Below are positions 17,941 through 31,552 of a DNA stretch of 64,000 nt, piece after piece. The position numbers were made by a program, and so were the translations under genes. The notes below the pieces were generated by a model. That model was given only the letters and a program-made list of their open reading frames with translations, made no database searches and was not told where the DNA came from. The stretch's first letter is position 1; every line of letters begins with the position of its first letter. Origin of the DNA: Actinoplanes sp. NBRC 103695 (GTDB lineage: Bacteria; Actinomycetota; Actinomycetes; Mycobacteriales; Micromonosporaceae); the NCBI RefSeq assembly GCF_030269485.1, contig NZ_BSTL01000005.1, positions 231,010 to 295,009 on the forward strand, written 5' to 3'.

Positions 17941-18834
17941 GTGCCGAACCACCCCCATCCCCGGGTGATGGCCGTCGTCGGGCCGACCGCCGCCGGCAAG
18001 TCGGCCCTGAGCATCGCTCTCGCACACGCCCTGAGCGGGGAGATCGTCAACGCGGACTCGATGCAGTTGTACCGCGGCATGGACATCGGCACCGCGAAGT
18101 TGAGCGTCGAGGAACGCGAGGGCGTCCCGCATCACGTGCTGGACATCTGGGACGTCCGGGACGCGGCGAGCGTGGCCGAATATCAGAAACTGGCACGCGC
18201 GGCGGTCGACGACATCGCCGCCCGGGGCAAGGTGCCGCTGCTCGTCGGAGGATCAGGCCTTTATGTACGCTCGGTGCTGGAGGACTTCGCGTTCCCCGGC
18301 ACCGATCCGGTGATCCGGGCCCGCCTCGAGGATGAATTGTCCCGAGGCGTCCCGTTGTTCGACCGGCTCCGGGAACTCGACCCCGTGGCCGCCGCCAAGA
18401 TTCTTCCCTCTAATGGGCGGCGCGTCGTACGGGCGCTCGAGGTGATCGAGTTGACCGGGCTTCCGTTCACCGCCTCGCTGCCGTCCCCGACACCGGTGTA
18501 TCCCCACGTGCAGCTCGGCGTTGATCGCGACAATCTGGACATTCGGGTGGACCGCCGGGTCGATCTCATGTGGGAGGCGGGCCTGGTGGCCGAGGTGGCG
18601 TCCCTGGACGGACTCCGCGAGGGCCGCACGGCCGGACGCGCGCTCGGATACCAGCAGGCACTGGCCCAGCTCGACGGCGAACTCACCGAGGACGAAGCGC
18701 GCGAGGCGACCAAAACGGCCACCCGGCGGTTCGTACGCAGGCAACGATCGTGGTTCCGCCGTGACCCGCGCATTCACTGGTTGGACGGCGCGTCGGAAAC
18801 GTTGTTGGCGGACGCGCTGGCAGTTGCGCAATGA
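17941..18834 (+). CDS. miaA: tRNA dimethylallyltransferase MiaA
   Basis: MiaA transfers a dimethylallyl group to N6 of adenosine 37 in tRNAs reading U-codons. The 297-residue protein shows the P-loop [10 protein letters not shown] near residue 15, the conserved [17 protein letters not shown], the DIWDV segment, and [14 protein letters not shown] 17941 follows a TACCGT hexamer by about 6 nt without a Shine-Dalgarno, which suggests a leaderless message. The stop overlaps the dapF start (ATGA). Confidence 0.94.
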   Translation: MPNHPHPRVMAVVGPTAAGKSALSIALAHALSGEIVNADSMQLYRGMDIGTAKLSVEEREGVPHHVLDIWDVRDAASVAEYQKLARAAVDDIAARGKVPLLVGGSGLYVRSVLEDFAFPGTDPVIRARLEDELSRGVPLFDRLRELDPVAAAKILPSNGRRVVRALEVIELTGLPFTASLPSPTPVYPHVQLGVDRDNLDIRVDRRVDLMWEAGLVAEVASLDGLREGRTAGRALGYQQALAQLDGELTEDEAREATKTATRRFVRRQRSWFRRDPRIHWLDGASETLLADALAVAQ

Positions 18835-19655
18835 TGGTGCCCGTGTTGTTCACCAAGGGTCACGGCACCGGCAACGACTTCGTGATCCTGCCGGATCCGG
18901 ACGGCGCTCTCGACCTCACCGACGACCTGGTTCGCCGGTTGTGCGACCGCCGGTTCGGCATCGGCGCCGACGGCGTGCTGCGCGTCGTCCGCACCGCCAA
19001 ACACCCCGACGCCGCCGATCACGCCGCCGACGCCGAGTGGTTCATGGACTACCGCAACGCCGACGGCTCGATCGCCGAGATGTGCGGCAACGGCGTCCGC
19101 GTCTTCACCCGCTACCTGCTGCACCACGGGCTCGCCGAGGTGTCGGCCGGCGGCCTGCCGATCGCGACGCGAGCCGGGGTGGTGCGCGCGGTGGTCCGGG
19201 GCGACCTGATCTCCGTGCACATGACAACCCCTCGGGTGTACGCGGCGAGCACGGCGACCACCGGTGGCTTCACGATGCCCGGGGTGGCCGTGGACTGCGG
19301 CAACCCACACCTGGTCTGCTCGCTGTCGGCCCCGCTCGACGCCCTCGACCTGACCGTGGCGCCGGAGCACGACGAGGCGCTGTTCCCGCACGGTGTGAAC
19401 GTCGAGTTCGTCAACCCGGTCGGCGACCTGCACGTCCGGATGCGGGTCCACGAGCGCGGCTCCGGCGAGACCCTGTCCTGCGGCTCCGGCGCCCTGGCGG
19501 TCGGGGCGGTGACCCTGCGCGACGCGGGCCTGTCCGCCGGCGTCGCCACCGTCGACGTGGCCGGCGGCACGCTCACCGTGACCGCCACCGAGTCGGGGGA
19601 GTGGTGGCTCGCGGGACCGGCGGTGCTCGTGGCGACGGGAGAGGTAACCCTCTGA
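18831..19655 (+). CDS. dapF: diaminopimelate epimerase
   Basis: DapF converts LL- to meso-diaminopimelate for lysine and peptidoglycan synthesis. The 274-residue protein has both catalytic cysteines: C85 in MCGNGVR and C217 in LSCGSGA. Other family marks are GTGNDFV near the start and NVEFV. The start is one of two adjacent ATGs overlapping the miaA stop; the downstream GDPD gene overlaps its stop by one base, so miaA-dapF-GDPD form a tightly coupled unit. Confidence 0.95.
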   Translation: MMVPVLFTKGHGTGNDFVILPDPDGALDLTDDLVRRLCDRRFGIGADGVLRVVRTAKHPDAADHAADAEWFMDYRNADGSIAEMCGNGVRVFTRYLLHHGLAEVSAGGLPIATRAGVVRAVVRGDLISVHMTTPRVYAASTATTGGFTMPGVAVDCGNPHLVCSLSAPLDALDLTVAPEHDEALFPHGVNVEFVNPVGDLHVRMRVHERGSGETLSCGSGALAVGAVTLRDAGLSAGVATVDVAGGTLTVTATESGEWWLAGPAVLVATGEVTL

Positions 19656-20367
19656 TGCACCGCGTCGCGCATCGTGGCTACTCCGCGGTGGCGCCCGAGA
19701 ACACGCTGCCCGCCCTGGCCGCGGCGGTGCACGGCGGCGCCACCCACATCGAGTTCGACGTGCGTACCACCGCCGACGGCGTGCCCGTGGTGATCCACGA
19801 CCGGACGGTCGACCGGACCACCGACGGTTCCGGCTACGTCTGGGACCTGACCCTCGCCGAGATCCGCGCCCTGGACGCCGGCTCCTGGTTCTCCCCGGCC
19901 TTCCGCGGCGCGCGGGTGCCGCTGCTCGCCGAGGTGATCGACCTGCTCGCCACGTCGCCCGGCGTCGAGCTCCTGCTGGAGATCAAGCCGCCCGCCTCCG
20001 CCGAGGAGGTCGAGCGGATCGTCGAGATGCTGGGTGACCTGGCCGGCCGCACCATCCTGCAGAGCTTCGACCCGGAGGTCGTCCGGCTGGCCCGGGACGT
20101 CGCCCCGAGAGTGCGGCGCGGCCTGCTGCGGCTGCGGTTCGAGGCGGACACGGTCCCGCTCGCGGCCTCGCTCGGCGTCGTGTGCTGCAACCCGTCCGTC
20201 AAGGACGTCCTCGGCGATCCGGCGACGGTGGCGTCGCTGGTCGCGCAGGGCATCGACGTGATGCCCTGGACGGCCAACGACATCACCGAGTGGACGGCCC
20301 TGGCCGAGGCCGGCGTGGCCGGTCTGATCACCGACCACACCGGCGAGTTGACCGGCTGGGCCGCCCG

Positions 20368-20371
<4 letters not shown>
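19655..20371 (+). CDS. glycerophosphodiester phosphodiesterase
   Basis: A 238-residue cytoplasmic GDPD-family enzyme expected to hydrolyse glycerophosphodiesters to glycerol 3-phosphate. Catalytic and metal-binding signatures are all present: HRGYSAVAPENT at residues 6-17, EFDVRTTADGVPVVIHD with E, D and H, and LLLEIKP with the third metal-site Glu. There is no signal peptide. The TAG stop shares the tetramer CTAG with the stop of the opposing malic enzyme gene. Confidence 0.9.
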
Positions 20372-21918
<1,547 letters not shown>

Positions 21919-21994
21919 TACAACTTCCGGACCGGTTATGTGGATGCGCTCGGTGCGCGGGTCTGCCACGATCGGTGCCGAGGAGGTCACACTT

Positions 21995-23395
21995 TTGCAG
22001 ACTCAATTCTCTGAACCCGACGTCACCACCGGTGATCTTGAGCTGGAGGAGCGCCACTCGCTGCGGCGGGTCGCCGGACTCTCGACCGAGCTCACCGACA
22101 TCACCGAGGTCGAGTACCGGCAGCTCAGGCTGGAGCGGGTCGTCCTGGTCGGCGTGTGGACCGAGGGCGGCGTCACCGACGCGGAGAATTCGCTGGCCGA
22201 ACTCGCCCTCCTCGCCGAGACCGCCGGATCGCAGGTCCTCGAGGGCCTCATCCAGCGCCGCGGGCGGCCCGACCCGGCCACCTTCATCGGCCGCGGCAAG
22301 GTCGACGAACTGCGCGACGTGGTGCTCTCCACCGGCGCCGACACGATCATCTGCGACGGCGAGCTGTCTCCGTCCCAGCTGCGCAACCTGGAACAGAAGA
22401 CCAAGGTCAAGGTCGTCGACCGGACCGCGCTGATCCTGGACATCTTCGCCCAGCACGCCAAGAGCAAAGAGGGCAAGGCGCAGGTCGAGCTGGCCCAGCT
22501 GCAATACCTCCTGCCGCGGCTGCGCGGCTGGGGTGAGTCGCTGTCCCGTCAGTCCGGCGGCTCCGGGCGCGGTGGCGGCGCGGGCGGCGGGGTCGGCCTG
22601 CGCGGTCCCGGTGAGACCAAGCTCGAGACCGACCGCCGCCGGATCAACACCCGCATCGCCAAACTGCGCAGAGAGATCAAGGCGATGCGTACGGTGCGGC
22701 AGACGAAGCGTTCCCGCCGCACCCGCAACGGCGTGCCCGCCGTGGCCATCGCCGGCTACACCAACGCCGGCAAGTCCAGCCTGCTCAACCAGCTGACCCA
22801 GGCCGGCGTTCTGGTGGAGGACGCGCTGTTCGCCACGCTCGACCCGACCACCCGGCGGGCCGCCGCCGAGGACGGCCGCGTCTACACCCTGTCCGACACG
22901 GTCGGCTTCGTCCGGCACCTGCCGCACCACATCGTCGAGGCGTTCCGCTCGACGCTGGAGGAGGTGGCGTACGCCGACGTGGTCCTGCACGTGGTCGACG
23001 GCGCGCATCCCGACCCCGAGGGCCAGGTCAGCGCGGTCCGCGAGGTGCTCCTCGAGGTCGGCGCGGAGAAGCTCCCCGAGCTGCTGGTCATCAACAAGAC
23101 CGACGCGGCCGACGAGGAGACCCTGCTGCGCCTCAAGCGCACCTGGCCGGAGGCCGTCTTCGTGTCGGCGCGGTCCGGCTCGGGCATCGAGGAGCTCCGC
23201 AAGGCGATCGAGGCGAACCTGCCCCGACCGGCGCTCGAGCTGACCGTGCTGCTGCCGTACGACCGAGGTGACCTGGTCGCCCGGATCCACCGCACCGGCC
23301 AGGTCCTCACCACCCGTCACGCGGAGGACGGCACGGAGTTCCGGGTCCGCGTCGATGAACAACTCGGCGCGGAATTGTCCGCGTTCACGTTGTGA
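21995..23395 (+). CDS. hflX: GTPase HflX
   Basis: HflX is a ribosome-associated GTPase that splits stalled or hibernating ribosomes. The 466-residue protein has the N-terminal HflX domain (RVAGLSTELTDITEVEYRQL, GRGKVDELR), a Gly/Arg-rich linker, and the G domain with G1 GYTNAGKSS, G3 DTVGF and G4 NKTD. The start is a TTG 8 nt after the perfect Shine-Dalgarno AGGAGG at 21981-21986. It is divergent from the malic enzyme gene with 76 bp between the starts. Confidence 0.93.
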   Translation: MQTQFSEPDVTTGDLELEERHSLRRVAGLSTELTDITEVEYRQLRLERVVLVGVWTEGGVTDAENSLAELALLAETAGSQVLEGLIQRRGRPDPATFIGRGKVDELRDVVLSTGADTIICDGELSPSQLRNLEQKTKVKVVDRTALILDIFAQHAKSKEGKAQVELAQLQYLLPRLRGWGESLSRQSGGSGRGGGAGGGVGLRGPGETKLETDRRRINTRIAKLRREIKAMRTVRQTKRSRRTRNGVPAVAIAGYTNAGKSSLLNQLTQAGVLVEDALFATLDPTTRRAAAEDGRVYTLSDTVGFVRHLPHHIVEAFRSTLEEVAYADVVLHVVDGAHPDPEGQVSAVREVLLEVGAEKLPELLVINKTDAADEETLLRLKRTWPEAVFVSARSGSGIEELRKAIEANLPRPALELTVLLPYDRGDLVARIHRTGQVLTTRHAEDGTEFRVRVDEQLGAELSAFTL

Positions 23396-23476
23396 TCGAT
23401 GGCGCGCATCGGACGCCTGAGCTGTGGTGATCCACGCGTAACACAGGCACGGGACGCCGCATGCGACACTGATCGG

Positions 23477-25582
23477 ATGCGGCGTCTCGTGGTGTCGGTT
23501 CTCTGTGCCTCCGGGCTCATCATGACCGGCGCCGGCACCGCCTTCGCGGAGGAGGCCCCTGGGGGCGCCGCGCAGGCACCGGCCGGCAAGAAGGTGTGCA
23601 AGGTCACCGATGAAAAGCTCGAAGGTCTGTCGGGCATCGTGGCGACCGACGACGGCTTCGTCGTCGTCAACGACAGCAACCCGCTGAGCAGCCGGAAGCG
23701 TGTCTTCTTCCTGGACGCCAAGTGCAAGATCACGGACGACGTCCCGTACAGCGGCAAGGGCCCGCTGGACACCGAGGACATGGCCCTGTCGCCGGACAGC
23801 AAGACGCTGTGGATCGCCGACATTGGCGACAACGACAAGAAGCGCGAGACCGTCGGCCTGTGGGTGATGCCGGCCACCGGCAAGTCCGAGCCCGATCTGT
23901 ACCGCCTGAAGTACCCCGACGGCGCCCATGACGCCGAGGCGCTGCTGCTCAACGGCGACGGCACCCCGATCATCGTGACCAAAGAGGTCGGCAAGGCCGC
24001 CGGCGTCTACGTGCCGGCCGCCAAGCTCAAGAAGAACACCGACGACGGCGTCCCGCTCAAGCGCGTCGGCGAGGTGCCGGTGCCGCCGAGCAACACGGCC
24101 GGCAACAACGTCGCGCGGCTGGGCAGGGGGACCATCGTCGGCGGCGCGGTCTCGACCGGCGCGACCAAGGCGGTCCTGCGGACGTACACCGACGCCCTGG
24201 AATGGACCGTCACCAACGGCGACGTGGTCGGCGCGCTGAAGGGCAAGCCCCGGGTTACCCCGCTGCCGAACGAGCCGTGGGGCGAGGCGATCGCCTACAG
24301 CCCCGACGGCAAGTTCTTCTACACGGTCAACGACATGGAGAACTCACCGGTCGAGGGCGCCGCCAACAACATCCTGCGCTACACCCCCGCCACCGGCGAG
24401 GCGCCGGTGGTGAAGAACGCCGCGGGCGCCGAGACCGACAAGAAGACCGGCCCGTCCTGGTTCCAGAGCCTGGACCTGAACGACATCACCTACCTGGTCG
24501 GCGGCGTCGGCGTGCTCGGCCTGATCCTGGTCGGCGTCGGCATCTTCGGCATCCGCCGGCACCGCAGGAACGCCCCGCCCGAGCCGGCCGTGCTGAAGAA
24601 GAAGTCCGGCCCCGACGACGGGCCCGTGCCGGCCGACGCCGCGACCGAGCTGCTGGCGGTCGGCGGCGCGGCCTCCGGGCCTGGCGTCTACGGCGCCGGT
24701 GGAGCCGCCCGCGGCGGCGGCGGTCCTGGTGGAGGCGGCCCTGGCGGTCCTGGCGTGTACGGCGGTAAGCCCGCGGCCGGTGGACCCGGTGTCTACGGCG
24801 GTGGCCGGCCGTCCGCCGGTGCGGGCGCTGGTCGTCCCGCTGCCGCCGGTCGTCCTGTCGCCGGTGCCGCTGCCGGTCGCCCTCCCGCGGGTGGCGGTCA
24901 GCGACCTCCGGCCGGTGCTGGCCCGCGGCCTCCGGCTGCTGGTGGGCGTCCGCCCGTGGTCAACGGGCGGCCCGGCGGGGGTCGACCTGCTGCTGGTGGC
25001 GCTCCGCAAGGTGGTCGCCCGGTCTCGGGTGGTGCTCCTGGTGTGCGTCCCGCTTCGGGTGGCGCGCCCGGTGGTCGTCCGGTTCCCGGCGGTGCTCCTG
25101 GTGGTCGCCCGGCTGCGGGTGGTGCTCCTGGTGGCCGTCCCGCTTCCGGTGGTGCTCCTGGTGGGCGTCCGGCTTCGGGTGGTGCTCCTGCTCCTGGTGG
25201 GCGTCCCGCTTCGGGTGGTGCACCGCAAGGTGGCCGGCCGGCGCAGGGTGGCGGGCGTCCTCCCCAGGGTGGCGGACGTCCTCCCCAGGGTGGTCAGCCG
25301 CGTCCTCCGCAAGGTGGTCAGCCTCGCCCCGCCCAAGGCGGTCAGCCTCGGCCACCGCAAGGCGGCCAGCCCCGCCCGCCGCGTCCCCCGCAGGGTGGTC
25401 AGCCTCGCCCGCCGCAGGGTGGTGGCCGTCCCCCGCAAGGTGGTCAGCCCCGCCCGCCGCAGGCCAACGGCCGCCCCACCGGTGGTGGCAGTGGCGTCTA
25501 CGGCGGTGGCGCGCCGCCGTCCGGTGGCCGCTCCCGCGACGTGGACGACGACCAGAACTACGGCCGCACCTACGGCCGCTGA
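23477..25582 (+). CDS. exported propeller-like membrane protein with long Gly/Pro repeat tail
   Basis: A 701-residue protein of three parts. A signal peptide ends near AFA (about 24). Residues 30-325 resemble a beta-propeller (strand patterns such as KLEGLSGIVATDDGFVVVND, DMALSPDSKTLWIADIGDN, EAIAYSPDGKFFYTVND). A helix at about 337-359 is followed by RRHRR, which puts the C-terminus in the cytoplasm. The tail (about 370-701) is low complexity with many copies of GGRPASGGAPG and later PPQGGQPRP. ATG 23477 follows GACACTGAT closely; no Shine-Dalgarno is obvious. I do not know its role; the neighbour hflX is on the same strand 82 bp away. Confidence 0.75.
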   Translation: MRRLVVSVLCASGLIMTGAGTAFAEEAPGGAAQAPAGKKVCKVTDEKLEGLSGIVATDDGFVVVNDSNPLSSRKRVFFLDAKCKITDDVPYSGKGPLDTEDMALSPDSKTLWIADIGDNDKKRETVGLWVMPATGKSEPDLYRLKYPDGAHDAEALLLNGDGTPIIVTKEVGKAAGVYVPAAKLKKNTDDGVPLKRVGEVPVPPSNTAGNNVARLGRGTIVGGAVSTGATKAVLRTYTDALEWTVTNGDVVGALKGKPRVTPLPNEPWGEAIAYSPDGKFFYTVNDMENSPVEGAANNILRYTPATGEAPVVKNAAGAETDKKTGPSWFQSLDLNDITYLVGGVGVLGLILVGVGIFGIRRHRRNAPPEPAVLKKKSGPDDGPVPADAATELLAVGGAASGPGVYGAGGAARGGGGPGGGGPGGPGVYGGKPAAGGPGVYGGGRPSAGAGAGRPAAAGRPVAGAAAGRPPAGGGQRPPAGAGPRPPAAGGRPPVVNGRPGGGRPAAGGAPQGGRPVSGGAPGVRPASGGAPGGRPVPGGAPGGRPAAGGAPGGRPASGGAPGGRPASGGAPAPGGRPASGGAPQGGRPAQGGGRPPQGGGRPPQGGQPRPPQGGQPRPAQGGQPRPPQGGQPRPPRPPQGGQPRPPQGGGRPPQGGQPRPPQANGRPTGGGSGVYGGGAPPSGGRSRDVDDDQNYGRTYGR

Positions 25583-25598
25583 TTCCGCCCCTATCTCG

Positions 25599-25630
25599 AA
25601 CGGTCGGCCCCGCATCAGGGGTCGACCGTT
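25599..25630 (+). terminator. hairpin terminator after the 701-residue protein gene
   Basis: AACGGTCGGCCCC and GGGGTCGACCGTT pair with one mismatch around GCATCA, followed by TCATT. Confidence 0.75.
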
Positions 25631-25710
25631 TCATTGTGGGGTCAGTTCTCCCAGCCGCATCGGACCGCGAGTCCGTGCCGAAGAAGTTGATCTTGAGCCG
25701 GTCGCGGCCC

Positions 25711-25787
25711 CCGCCGCCACCCCCACCCCTGATGGGTGGGCGTGACGGTAGCGCGCGAATATGACGTTCCGAAGCGTTGTCCACAGG
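25711..25787 (+). repeat. dispersed intergenic element, copy A
   Basis: From CCGCCGCC through the hairpin-forming CCCCCACCCCTGATGGGTGG to GCGTTGTCCACAGG at the far end. The same two conserved ends, in inverted orientation and almost the same distance apart (32 versus 33 bp between the inner edges), occur at 32973-33052. The outer end contains TTGTCCACA (25777-25785), a perfect Streptomyces-type DnaA box. Confidence 0.65.
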
Positions 25788-25817
25788 CGCCATGCGCTGT
25801 CCACAGGCCCCAGCGCC

Positions 25818-25917
25818 GTCGCCTCGTCCACCGGCCGCATAGCTTGTCGCCTCGTCCACCGGCCGCGAAGCTGTCGCCTCGTCCACCGGCCGCGAAGCCG
25901 TCGCCTCGTCCGGGCCG
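25818..25917. repeat. three to four 27-28 bp tandem repeats
   Basis: Units beginning GTCGCCTCGTCCACCGGCCG start at 25818, 25846 and 25873, with a truncated fourth at 25900. The rest of the gap 25583-26000 carries the terminator and dispersed element but no gene. Confidence 0.8.
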
Positions 25918-26000
25918 AGCAGTCGTGCACGCCGAAGCCCGAACGAGCACGCCCGATCGGAGATCCGCGTGTCGGCCGACGCCGGCCCGCACCGGCGGCC

Positions 26001-26771
26001 TCAGATGCGGCGCAGCACCGCGACAACCCGCCCCATGATCGTGGCGTCGTCGCCGGGGATCGGGTCGAAGGCCTGGTTGGCCGGCATCAGCCAGACATGC
26101 CCGTCCCGCTCGCGGTAGGACTTGACCGTCGCCTCGCCCTCGATCATCGCGGCCACGATGTCGCCGGACGTGGCCGTCGGCTGCTGGCGGACCACGACCC
26201 AGTCGCCGTTGCAGATCGCGGCGTCGATCATCGAGTCACCCTTGACCTCGAGCATGAAGACGTCGCCCTCGCCGACCAGCTCGCGTGGCAGCGGGAAGAA
26301 GTCCTCCACCGCCTGCTCGGCGAGGATCGGCCCGCCGGCGGCGATCCGGCCGACCAGGGGCACGTAGGCCGGTGTCGGCCGGGCCTGGCGCAGCGTCTCG
26401 TCGTCGACCAGGTCGCTGGGGGAGCGGACGTCCACGGCGCGCGGCCGGTTGGGGTCGCGGCGCAGGAAGCCCTTGGTCTCGAGCGCCTTCAGCTGGTAGG
26501 CCACGCTGGACGGGGACACCAGCCCGACCGCCTCGCCGATCTCGCGCACGCTGGGCGGGTAGCCGTACTGCTCGACCCAGTTGCGGATGAACTCGAGGAT
26601 GCGTCGCTGCCGCGCGGTCAGATCGTTGGTCACCACATCGGGGAACTGGCTGACCGAGGCGGGCGTCACCGAGCGCAGCTGGGGCGCGTCGGCGCTGCGG
26701 GCGCGGCTCGGCGACCGCCGCCGCGGGGTCGCGGGGTTCTGCTGCCGGCTGGTCCGGTCGTCGGTCGACAC
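26001..26771 (-). CDS. lexA: LexA repressor
   Basis: LexA represses SOS genes and cleaves itself when bound to RecA filaments. The 256-residue protein has a variable N-terminal extension of 45 residues, a winged-helix DNA-binding domain ([27 protein letters not shown]), the cleavage site A145-G146 in RIAAGGPIL, and the catalytic dyad S180 (GDSMID) and K217 (ATVKSY). GTG 26771 is preceded by GGGAGG. Two LexA-box-like sites lie in the 256-bp region shared with the divergent LysM gene, consistent with autorepression. Confidence 0.95.
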   Translation of the reverse strand: MSTDDRTSRQQNPATPRRRSPSRARSADAPQLRSVTPASVSQFPDVVTNDLTARQRRILEFIRNWVEQYGYPPSVREIGEAVGLVSPSSVAYQLKALETKGFLRRDPNRPRAVDVRSPSDLVDDETLRQARPTPAYVPLVGRIAAGGPILAEQAVEDFFPLPRELVGEGDVFMLEVKGDSMIDAAICNGDWVVVRQQPTATSGDIVAAMIEGEATVKSYRERDGHVWLMPANQAFDPIPGDDATIMGRVVAVLRRI

Positions 26772-26905
26772 GTTGCCCTCCCTTGATCTCGGCCAGGGTT
26801 CTGGCCAAGTGCCGTCGGCCGGCACGCGGTGCGTTTCCGGGCCTGCCGGAACGTGCCCGGCCGACCCCTTCTGAGGAATGACCCTATGGGCGCGGTGCGA
26901 CAGTT

Positions 26906-26921
26906 TCAAACATCTGTACGA
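26906..26921 (-). promoter_or_regulatory. LexA-box-like site proximal to lexA
   Basis: TCAAACATCTGTACGA matches TCGAAC-N4-GTTCGA at 10 of 12 fixed positions. It lies 135 bp upstream of the lexA start. Confidence 0.6.
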
Positions 26922-26997
26922 CTTTGCTTCGGCGTGTCGCTCAGAAGTGCTCGACTTCAGCACACGTGTTCTGATAAACCGTCGTACGGGCGTTCGA

Positions 26998-27013
26998 TCG
27001 AACGCGCGTACGA
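26998..27013 (+). promoter_or_regulatory. LexA box upstream of the LysM gene
   Basis: TCGAACGCGCGTACGA differs from the SOS palindrome at one position. It ends at the edge of the GAGGAAGG ribosome binding site of the LysM gene, so LexA would block initiation or early elongation. Confidence 0.7.
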
Positions 27014-27027
27014 GGAAGGTGAAACCC

Positions 27028-27342
27028 ATGGTCACGACCGCTTACCGCCGGCCGCCGCTGCGACTCACCCAGCGCGGGCGCGCCGTGGTGCTGACCTTCT
27101 TCATCGGGATGTCGACGGCCGCCAGCGCGTTCCTGCTCGCCACCGCCTCGCGCGCCGACGAGCCCGCGAGCGGCCCGGCGCCGTCGGTGGTGGTGCAGCC
27201 GCACGACACGCTCTGGTCCATCGCGACCCGCACCGCGCCTCGCCGTGACCCCTATGCCGCGGTGGCCGAGATTCAAAAGATCAACAACCTCGAGGGGTAC
27301 GTCGTACATCCCGGCCAGACGCTCGAGCTTCCCCGTGGCTGA
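27028..27342 (+). CDS. SOS-controlled LysM membrane protein (ChiZ/YneA/DivS position)
   Basis: A 104-residue protein with one transmembrane helix (about 22-42, [19 protein letters not shown]) and a C-terminal LysM peptidoglycan-binding domain ([17 protein letters not shown] to [13 protein letters not shown]). Its place divergent from lexA matches M. tuberculosis Rv2719c (ChiZ), B. subtilis YneA and C. glutamicum DivS, small SOS proteins that delay cell division. From this I infer that it is a division inhibitor. ATG 27028 has GAGGAAGG 8 nt upstream, with a LexA box overlapping that region. Confidence 0.85.
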   Translation: MVTTAYRRPPLRLTQRGRAVVLTFFIGMSTAASAFLLATASRADEPASGPAPSVVVQPHDTLWSIATRTAPRRDPYAAVAEIQKINNLEGYVVHPGQTLELPRG

Positions 27343-27398
27343 CCCGGACGGCGTGGAAGCGACCGCTCCGGCGTGATGAGAGTCCCCCCGGCCGCGGA

Positions 27399-27481
27399 GT
27401 CCCGGCGTGACTAAAGCGGCGTCCCGGCGTGACAGGAGCGGGTCCCGGCGTGGCAGGTGCGGCGTCCCGGCGTGACGAGAG
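27399..27481. repeat. four 21-22 bp tandem repeats
   Basis: Units based on GTCCCGGCGTGAC followed by an AGCGGC-like tail begin at 27399, 27421, 27442 and 27464; a related half-unit is at about 27367. The gap 27343-27937 holds these repeats and, further on, the control region of nrdR, but no gene. Confidence 0.8.
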
Positions 27482-27792
27482 TGCACCGCTGTGGCGCCCT
27501 GCGTGGCCGGCTTGCCGCGGCCGTCCGCGTGGCGAAGGGCCCGCGACACGCCCGGCCGAAAACCAGCTTGGCGCGCGTGGCCGAAACGTGACGACGCCCA
27601 CCCGTCCGCGCCACATCGCCGGAAACACGACAGCTGAAGGACGGCAAATCGGACGCCGTCAGAGCGCCAAGTGATCTCCTGTACACGGCACGTGTCGACA
27701 ACAAATTCGCGGCACCCCGACACGGAAATCCACGGCACGCCGACGCGCCGGTCGGCTTGCGTCGGCGTCGGCATCGGCCTAACTTTGACCCC

Positions 27793-27806
27793 AACATCTA
27801 GTAGTT
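27793..27806 (+). promoter_or_regulatory. candidate NrdR-type palindrome
   Basis: AACATCTAGTAGTT is an interrupted palindrome (AAC..CTAG..GTT) about 130 bp upstream of nrdR. NrdR boxes are A+T-rich 16-bp palindromes in this position in other bacteria; the match to any actinobacterial consensus could not be checked. Confidence 0.35.
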
Positions 27807-27819
27807 ACATGGCTGTAAG

Positions 27820-27870
27820 TCATCCACAGGTTGGGGTCGGAACCCCCAGGTTCTCCACACGTTATCCACA
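27820..27870 (+). promoter_or_regulatory. cluster of three DnaA-box-like 9-mers upstream of nrdR
   Basis: TCATCCACA (27820-27828), TTCTCCACA (27851-27859) and a perfect TTATCCACA (27862-27870) point in the same direction within 51 bp. Confidence 0.5.
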
Positions 27871-27937
27871 GCGCCGCACCCAGGCTGGCGCTGTTTCGGC
27901 GTGCCCGGAGGGCGATCCGAGGCAGAAGGGAAGTCCG

Positions 27938-28456
27938 GTGCGCTGTCCGTATTGCCGCCACGCCGACTCGCGCGTGGTCGACTCGCGTGAGGCCGACGAC
28001 GGTCAACTGATCCGTCGCCGCCGCTCATGCACCGAGTGCGGCAAACGGTTCACGACGGTTGAGGAAGCAGTGCTCGCCGTCGTCAAGCGCAGCGGCGTCA
28101 CCGAGCCGTTCTCGCGGACCAAGATCATGAGTGGTGTTCGCAAGGCGTGCCAGGGCCGGCCGGTGGATGAGGACTCGATCGCGCTGCTGGCGCAGAAGGT
28201 CGAGGAGACGGTCCGGGCGAAAGGCGCGGCGGAGATCCCGAGTCATGAGGTGGGTCTCGCCATCCTCGGGCCGCTGCGCGACCTGGACCAGGTGGCATAC
28301 CTGAGGTTTGCCAGCGTCTACAAGTCGTTCGACTCGCTCGACGAGTTCGAGAAGGAGATCGCCGACCTTCGCACGGCGGCCACCGGGCGGGATGTGACGG
28401 TGCCACACGCCGTCTCCACCACCCGGGCGGGGCGGCCGCCCAAGGTCATTCAGTAA
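27938..28456 (+). CDS. nrdR: transcriptional repressor NrdR
   Basis: NrdR senses ATP/dATP and represses ribonucleotide reductase genes. The 172-residue protein has the N-terminal zinc ribbon CPYC...CTEC, the RRRRSC segment and an ATP-cone domain ([17 protein letters not shown] onwards). GTG 27938 has GAAGGGAAG upstream and gives the standard VRCPYC start. The 20 C-terminal residues are a variable tail. nrdJ follows after 80 bp, so it probably regulates its own neighbour. Confidence 0.94.
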   Translation: MRCPYCRHADSRVVDSREADDGQLIRRRRSCTECGKRFTTVEEAVLAVVKRSGVTEPFSRTKIMSGVRKACQGRPVDEDSIALLAQKVEETVRAKGAAEIPSHEVGLAILGPLRDLDQVAYLRFASVYKSFDSLDEFEKEIADLRTAATGRDVTVPHAVSTTRAGRPPKVIQ

Positions 28457-28536
28457 GGGCCGAAGGTCTTCAGTAAGGGACTGCCGGGGCAACGGGCAGC
28501 GTTCATCAGTAGTGGCAGGATTCGAGGGGGAGCACC

Positions 28537-31434
<2,898 letters not shown>

Positions 31435-31448
31435 TCTGATACACAGAT

Positions 31449-31479
31449 ACGTCCCCGGGCCACGTCGGCCCGGGGACGT
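31449..31479 (+). terminator. 13-bp hairpin terminator after nrdJ
   Basis: ACGTCCCCGGGCC and GGCCCGGGGACGT pair perfectly around ACGTC and are followed by TCTGTTT, close to a classical intrinsic terminator. Confidence 0.88.
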
Positions 31480-31535
31480 TCTGTTTCTCGGGAGTTCCCC
31501 GCACTGAGGGACGCATCACCGGCCGACCGTCAGCT

Positions 31536-31546
31536 TTAACGGTTAA
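31536..31546. promoter_or_regulatory. small palindrome, possible operator of the MFS gene
   Basis: TTAAC-G-GTTAA lies just before the GAGG/GTG start region of the transporter gene, in an AT-rich patch. It resembles sites of small repressors, but no regulator gene is adjacent. Confidence 0.4.
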
Positions 31547-31552
31547 GTTGAG

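Noticed and set aside
28457..28536. Cobalamin riboswitch before nrdJ
   Set aside because: The 80-bp gap is too short for the element, and no B12-box-like sequence was seen there or upstream of nrdR.
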